Assembly (NCBI RefSeq): GCF_001039355.2
Contig: NW_019775968.1
Span: 579,973-643,972 of the forward strand
Source of the DNA: Lingula anatina
Taxonomy: Eukaryota > Brachiopoda > Lingulata > Lingulida > Lingulidae
DNA length: 64,000 nucleotides
Direction of reading: 5' to 3'
The position numbers and the translations under genes were made by a program. Below the pieces are notes generated by a model. That model had not been told where the DNA came from, searched no databases, and saw only the letters and a program-made list of their open reading frames with translations. Positions 58,803 to 64,000 of the stretch are shown here, one piece after another (positions within the stretch are counted from its first letter, which is position 1; each line of letters starts with the position of its first letter).

Positions 58803-58925
58803 TCACATCTTTGGATAGTTTTCTAGTTCATATGGCTGTGGCTGGTCCATGTATTCGTCAATAGGCTTACTAAAAGCTGCATTTTTCCTAAATGGTGTGT
58901 CTTTTGTTTTGATTTGTGATACTCC
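58803..58925 (-). CDS. SPAG8 exon 6 (C-terminus)
   Basis: 123 bp from GVSQIKTKDTPFRKN to PYELENYPKM and TGA at 58805-58803, after a CTTCCAG acceptor. Confidence 0.93.
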   Translation of the reverse strand, partial: GVSQIKTKDTPFRKNAAFSKPIDEYMDQPQPYELENYPKM

Positions 58926-60874
58926 CTGGAAGTGAAAAAATGGGATATGCAATTGTCTTTCATATCATTTTTCGATATGACAGAATGTTGGTTTTTTAAA
59001 TACAATAGCTACAAGCTTTTTTAAAAAAATTATGAAAATAACGTTATAGCAAAAATAACAATGAATGATAAATGATGCAAAAATCCAAATAGCACACAGG
59101 TATCAAATCAGCAAAACTTCACAATTACGTAATTTGATTCATGTTGTTTGAAACTGTAGACAAAATATGAGATCAAGTTGTTGCACACCTAACACAATCC
59201 AAAACAATATTTTCCTTAAAATACTGTCCTTCTACTGCAGTGACTACTTACATGAAGTTTGTCTACATGTTCTGTCCAGAATGTCACTGGCTGTTCTCTG
59301 GTCAAGTCATGTGGCTGGAATAATGGGATCACAATTAATATAAAAGACACACCATTTTACAATAATCATCTTTAAATATCTGAAATCTCACTGGTGATTT
59401 AGATTTGTGGCTGGTTCCTAAATAACATGCTATATAACTTTTTTTTACAATGACTCTTAAAGCAAAGTGGGCAAAAAATTGGAATTGGTGCCACCTATGC
59501 CTTTAAGTTACAAAATTACATAGTGTTAATTTTCTCACAATTTAATGTTTTCAATTCTAAATTATGTGGCGATTCAGAAAGTCAAGGATTTAATATGCAT
59601 AAATGCACTGAGCTATACAGCAAATCTAAAAAACACTGCCACATCTTTTATCATGAATATACATGTGCCTACCTGTGTAGGTGCTGGTTTTATAGATTCA
59701 AATTCCTTAGAAAAATCCTTTGTTGTCACTGACAGATAATCAGGCTGCGGAGGAGGTGGGTTGAAATCTTCATGGACCTCTTTGCTGGAGTTTCAAAGGA
59801 CAGTAAATTAATGCTTTAAGAAACACCTCTGTGACATAAATGTCACTTTTGTTTTATGGATAAATGGTGTTTTAATAAGTTATTAAAGAACTGTGTGTGT
59901 TAAATATACTAAAATTACATGCCATACAGCGAAGTAAAGAAAACCATAAGACATTATATAACCTATGAATTAATGGTTGCTAAATGTGTATTCATTTTGC
60001 TTAAATGTTTTGATGTTTACTAATTATATCCAAGTAACCTACCTCACTTGTTCAAAAAACATTTGTTCTAATAGTTCATGTTTCTTTCCTGCAAATGCAA
60101 AATGATAATAAGTGGATTGATGATAGAAAACACTATATAAACAGCTTTTTTAAAGGCAGATGTAAGTTTAAGTTTTCAATATAATATTAAACAAATAACT
60201 AGTCAAGAAAATTATGTGATCAATCAGAATGTCTTGCTCATATCAAGCGGAAAGTGACTACACCACTCACCAACTTGTCTGACTCCTGGTTTGGTTGGTG
60301 GCCTGTATGACTCTCGTACAGTGGTAAGGTTTTCTGCTTTGGCATCAAACTCTGTAGAAAGCACCCCATTATGACCATGTTTGAATACTTGTGCTAAACT
60401 TGTGACATCTGCACCGCCACCAGCAGGGTCTAAATGGGCTACATTTCTCTAAAAATGTTAAGATCTGTTATATGTATTGTCATTAGGTATATAATGCAAG
60501 TCAAATATCCACTTTCAACATTATATGCATAGTAACAAAAATCACTTTAGTTTTATATCTGTTAGTGTTATCTAGAGAGCTTCTTAAACCAACATAACTG
60601 TCCTCCCTGGTTACTGTCACTCACATCATTCTCGAAAAATAAAAGAAAATAAATCTCAGAGGAATGAACAATATCTAAACTGACAAGCTCAATGTGTTCA
60701 ATCAGTGGTGACTGTGACACTCCGGCTCAACTTTCTTGCCTCATGACAGTAATGTCATTGTAAATAAAAACATTTAACTACAAAACTCACCTCTTCGACC
60801 CAATTTTCTAGTAAACAGCGACCCCCCGAGTTATTAAATCTTATCTCATTTCTTCCTTGATTTAAGGTCGACAT
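58803..60874 (-). CDS. SPAG8 ortholog, microtubule-associated ciliary protein (six exons)
   Basis: Exons 60874-60791, 60448-60271, 60088-60043, 59784-59673, 59314-59252 and 58925-58803 join in frame with GT-AG sites to 201 residues. Hallmarks shared with vertebrate SPAG8 are CLLENWVEER near residue 20, FKHGHNGVLSTEF, PTQPHDLTREQPVTFW, and GVSQIKTKDTPFRKN-AFS followed by PYELENYP at the C-terminus. Vertebrate SPAG8 is a sperm/ciliary protein known as a microtubule inner protein of axonemal doublets. The long repetitive N-terminus of the human protein is absent, leaving the conserved core. It lies head-to-head with the kelch gene, 241 bp between start codons. Confidence 0.93.
59252..59314 (-). 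CDS. SPAG8 exon 5
   Basis: 63 bp encoding PHDLTREQPVTFWTEHVDKL plus H, acceptor TTCCAG, donor CAT|GTAAGT. Confidence 0.93.
59673..59784 (-). CDS. SPAG8 exon 4
   Basis: 112 bp encoding KEVHEDFNPPPPQPDYLS to KPAPTQ, acceptor AACTCCAG, donor CAG|GTAGGC, ending in phase 0. Confidence 0.92.
60043..60088 (-). CDS. SPAG8 exon 3
   Basis: 46-bp microexon encoding KKHELLEQMFFEQV, acceptor TTTGCAG, donor GAG|GTAGGT. Confidence 0.9.
60271..60448 (-). CDS. SPAG8 exon 2
   Basis: 178 bp after TTTTTAG, from RNVAHLDPAGGG to GVRQV plus one base, with donor G|GTGAGT, phase 1. Confidence 0.92.
60791..60874 (-). CDS. SPAG8 exon 1
   Basis: 84 bp, 28 codons starting MSTLNQGRNEIRFN, with donor GAG|GTGAGT, phase 0. 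Confidence 0.9.
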
Positions 60875-61115
60875 ATCTGATATAATTTTAAGAATGATAT
60901 TAACTTCTTTCCATTTAATGTGAAAATAATACCCTGTATGCTAAATAAAGCCTACTAATATTTATAACAATATGGCGGCACTGTTGCTACAGAAACTGCG
61001 CAAGTATTGATGCGCATAAAGTTTCTATTACCTTCCCGATATCCTTTGCGCGGCTTTCAACTTCGAAGACAATAATGGCAACAGTTCTTACTTTTTCATA
61101 AGGAATTGGAAACTG
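60875..61115. promoter_or_regulatory. bidirectional promoter, SPAG8 / kelch-like gene
   Basis: Only 241 bp separate the divergent start codons. The interval holds ATGGCGGC (60972-60979, YY1-like core), TGCGCAAG-ATTGATGCGCAT (NRF1-like half sites, about 60997-61017) and TTGCGCGG. No TATA box placed for either gene was noticed, consistent with a housekeeping-type shared promoter. Factor assignments are motif-level guesses. Confidence 0.55.
61075..61101 (+). other. 8-codon upstream ORF of kelch-like gene
   Basis: ATGGCAACAGTTCTTACTTT continues to TAA at 61099-61101 and ends 14 nt before the main ATG in another frame. If transcribed, it could dampen translation of the downstream start. Confidence 0.35.
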
Positions 61116-62075
61116 ATGGAGAGGGGCGAAGGTGAGAAAAGTCGCTTACAGCTTCATCCAGATAGAAGAAAATCTAAAATTCCCAAACCGTCCGCAAAGC
61201 ATTCTCGTCTATTTCACAAAGGTTCGACTTATAGCCGAACATATTTGAACAGAAAAGAAAGCCTTAGTTCAAATGATGAGGTGCAGTGTAAAGTATTGGA
61301 AAACCACGCAACTCACATCCTTCATAGTCTTGAATGCTTGTGGAAACAGGAATCTATGTGCGATGTGTCTTTATTAGCAGACACCTCAGAGAGAATTTTA
61401 GTCCACAGACTTGTCTTAGTTTCAAGTTGTGATTATTTTCACGATTTATTTTCCCGCGAAACTATGTATGTCGACGAACAAGTGCAAGTAAGGCTTTCTG
61501 GTATAAGCGTCAGTACACTGAAAGATTTAGTAACCTGCATGTACACGGGTCGAATATCTATCAATGACAGTAACGTCCTAGATCTGCTGACAGCTGCTGA
61601 CTATTTGAAATTTTATGCAGTTCAAGAAGCCTGCGGTGTATATTTGTCCGATCGACTTAATAGTGAAAACTGCCTTCGTATGTTGAAAATGGCTTATACG
61701 TATAATTTAAGAGATTTAATTGACAAAGCTTTAAAAATAGCTGCTGAAAATTTTACTGACATTGCAATTACTCAAGATTTTCGCCAGCTTGAAGTATCGC
61801 ACGTGAAGGCTCTTTTAGCGCAAGATGGACTGAAGGTGGATTGCGAACTCGATGCCTTCAATCGAGCTTTAGAGTGGATTGAAGTCGATTTAAACGAAAG
61901 AAAACAACACGCTTTGGAACTTTTGCGTCAAATTCGCCTTCCCCTCATAGATGTTTCTGATATAGTGGACCACGTGGAAACTGTAGGGTATCTAATGGAG
62001 ATCCCTGGGTGTCAAGAACTCGTGAAGGAAGCCCTGCATTACCATTGCTTGCCTGCCCGTCAGAGTATACTACAG
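61116..62075 (+). CDS. kelch-like exon 1 (BTB and BACK)
   Basis: Starts at ATGGAGAGGGGCGAAGG and ends CTACAG|GTACCT. Reading through the donor gives a hydrophobic tail and a stop at 62120, which is intronic. Confidence 0.9.
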
Positions 62076-62815
62076 GTACCTCATTTCATCTTTCAGATTT
62101 ATTTCTTTTGTAAATTATGAACCAAGACAATTCACTTTTTCCTATTTATACTATTCCTGCTTTTCCTATTTATATTATTCGTGTCTCTGTCGGTTTTGTT
62201 TTCTGCATTACTTTGAAATCTCTGTATCTCAAAAGATAAATGAGTAAATGTTTTAAAACTTCTTAACTGTATGAAATGGATTTTGACAACGATTCGGATT
62301 CTGAATTTTTGCTCAATACGACATTTGCCATTCATTCATTCAAAACATTGTGTCTAGTCCCGTTTTGGATATCATTTTCACATATTCAAGATATGCAATG
62401 ATGATAAATTACATAGCACGCATTATTTTGACTCACAAGAAAAATTGTTCTGTTGTTGTCCCGTCTTTATTTATTTCACATTTTCTTTTGCTTCGTCCAA
62501 ATCTCTTTGTGTATCAACTTTTCTCCAACTATATAATGTGAGCCAAATTTAAAAGAACGCTGGAACAGATATACACGAAAAAAGCATCAAACGGAAATAA
62601 ATTTGCTTTTAGTCGTGACTATATGTATTTTGCTTTTTAAAAGTCGTCCAGGACAAAGCCTCGCTCAAATTTCATTTTGGAAAGCGTGTTAGCTGTGGGC
62701 GGTGCACCTCGCTTGAAAACAGACCCAGTGAGTTCCCAGGTACTGTTTTACAATTCACAGACTGATGAATGGAGAACCTTAACCAATCTTAAGGAGCCAA
62801 GACACCACCATGCAG
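61116..62815 (+). CDS. BTB-BACK-kelch (KLHL-type) protein, 5' part, runs off window
   Basis: Exon 1 (61116-62075, 320 codons) and exon 2 (62644-62815) join in phase 0. Residues 1-60 are a basic, low-complexity extension. A BTB domain spans about 72-180 (CDVSLLAD, HRLVLVSSCDYFHDLF, LVTCMYTG) and a BACK domain about 184-285 (NCLRMLKMA, ALEWIEVD, LLRQIRLPLI). Exon 2 opens the first kelch repeat (VLAVGGAPR, VLFYNSQTDEWRTLTNLKEP) and ends in phase 1 at GCAG|GTAAG. Family members are typically CUL3 ubiquitin-ligase substrate adaptors with a six-bladed kelch propeller; the remaining blades lie beyond 64000. The exact KLHL ortholog is not determined. Confidence 0.88.
62644..62815 (+). CDS. kelch-like exon 2 (first kelch repeat)
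   Basis: Acceptor TGCTTTTTAAAAG, then SSRTKPRSNFILESVLAVGG to RHHHA plus one base. A second AG eight bases on (GTCCAG) is a possible alternative but would break the frame from exon 1. Confidence 0.82.
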
Positions 62816-63472
62816 GTAAGATACGTTCTTTAGAAAGAAAACATGATTTAGCGCATACCAAAAGTATAATTGATTTCAACTTTCGAGTCACAACAAGTTT
62901 TCGATGGCATACAGTTCGTTCCTGACCAAAGATAACTTCCCTGGAGATCAGCAGAGATGACTTGCACTTATGAAACGGAATTAATGTGGGAATGCATGGC
63001 TTCCCTCCTTGAAATATGAAAAATCGTTTTTTTTCTGGCAAAGCCACAGAAACCCTTTCCTATTGTCATATAAGTAGATTTGGATGATTGACTGTTTTAA
63101 GCGGTGGAACTCGGGGATAATCTTATGGTTAGTTTTAATTGCTAAAGGTTTATTCACTTCTCACGCTTAGCCTACATTATATTGGCATGCGATCGTCAAT
63201 CAACCACCTACGTTACGCCTTTGATAGATCAGAAATGCCGGAGCATGATTAAAAGACGACTGTTAAATTGCGTGTATTTATGTACTTTTCTTCGGTAACA
63301 ACATGTTACAAACAAGTAATAGTAGTACATTGGGTACACTGTTGTTTTAAAAACACACCCTGTCCCATCTCCTTACTCGTCATCAGTTTTTTTCTCAAAA
63401 AAACTTTGAATTGTTAATTATCCGTTTGACTTCAATGCGAATCTCTTTGTGTTTTATTGTTTGTACTTGTAA

Positions 63473-63534
<62 letters not shown>

Positions 63535-64000
63535 CCGTTAAATAATGATTTTAAATGTATTTATTTAAACTCCCTTACTTGAAGTCAGAAAGTTTTCATT
63601 TATGATACATGTAGATCCTGAAATTTTGATTTACCTGTTGACTGTTTCGTCTGTTCACTCTGACAGAATTGGTCACAACTGAGTGACTTGGTCACTGATC
63701 ACCATATCTTGAATATTTAAGCATCTGTCTGGTGACTTATTTTGTCTATGTATTTACAGCTTTCGCTCTGTCTCGCGACATGAAGTGTTGCTCTTTTAAA
63801 GCGCTTTTAATGAGATGTACGTCTCGATGCACGAACAAAAAAACAATAACAATATAGAAAATACGGTGTTTTTGGACCTAAAATGTTTCTCAACTTAAAG
63901 GCATACTGCCAGCGTTGTCCCAGTGTCATATTTTCCACGTCTACGTGGCTGACCAATCATTCAGAACTTTATTGTTTATTTTGAAATGATATTAAGGACC
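62816..64000 (+). other. intron of kelch-like gene to window end
   Basis: No further kelch exon was recognised. It contains an (AT)n run at 63476-63532. The gene continues past the window. Confidence 0.5.
63476..63532. repeat. (AT)n microsatellite in kelch-like gene intron
   Basis: Perfect AT run of about 57 bp. Confidence 0.95.

Noticed and set aside
62076-62120. C-terminal extension of the BTB-BACK protein (hydrophobic tail)
   Set aside because: Intron read-through after CAG|GTACCT; the kelch repeat resumes in frame at 62644.

Overview
The window is animal (bilaterian) nuclear DNA. Genes are split by GT-AG introns, intergenic DNA is AT-rich and full of small inverted-repeat DNA transposons and microsatellites, and the gene families are metazoan: a KLF9/13-type zinc-finger factor, SPAG8, FAM184, a kelch-like protein, a peptide GPCR and a tRNA-Asp. 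The heavy indel and SNP differences inside a duplicated block and the MITE load suggest a highly polymorphic, probably marine, invertebrate. The sequence alone does not fix the phylum. Four isolated N bases (8005, 9613, 42326, 47153) mark assembly joins.

Layout. 1-2.46 kb: non-coding, with a perfect 22-bp hairpin and tandem 3' ends of a Tc1/mariner element. 2461-9612 and 9615-16476: two near-identical direct copies of a ~7-kb block meeting at one N. Each copy holds a dead Tc1/mariner transposase 3' end, a 0.73-kb inverted-repeat element, one first exon of a rhodopsin-class peptide receptor (minus strand), a dead pogo/Tigger-type transposase split by a dimeric MITE, and a ~137-bp minisatellite. 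One copy carries a 223-bp MITE whose clean empty site is seen in the other copy. 16.5-39.6 kb: a gene desert with MITEs, dispersed repeats and a degenerate ~160-bp tandem array; no coding gene was recognised.

39.6-64 kb is gene-rich. A three-exon KLF9/13-like repressor lies on the minus strand (41879-51521) and carries a 546-bp foldback element in intron 2. It is followed by a tRNA-Asp(GUC) at 52272-52343, a three-exon FAM184-like coiled-coil gene (minus, 53557-55446) and a six-exon SPAG8 ortholog (minus, 58803-60874). The SPAG8 gene starts 241 bp from the divergent start of a BTB-BACK-kelch gene (plus, 61116 to beyond the window), so the two probably share a bidirectional promoter. SPAG8 is a ciliary/flagellar microtubule protein, KLF9/13 factors bind GC/CACCC boxes, and BTB-kelch proteins are usually CUL3 adaptors. 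The genes do not form one pathway. No novel multi-gene system is evident; the most interesting signals are the duplication, the insertion-polymorphic MITE and the intronic foldback.
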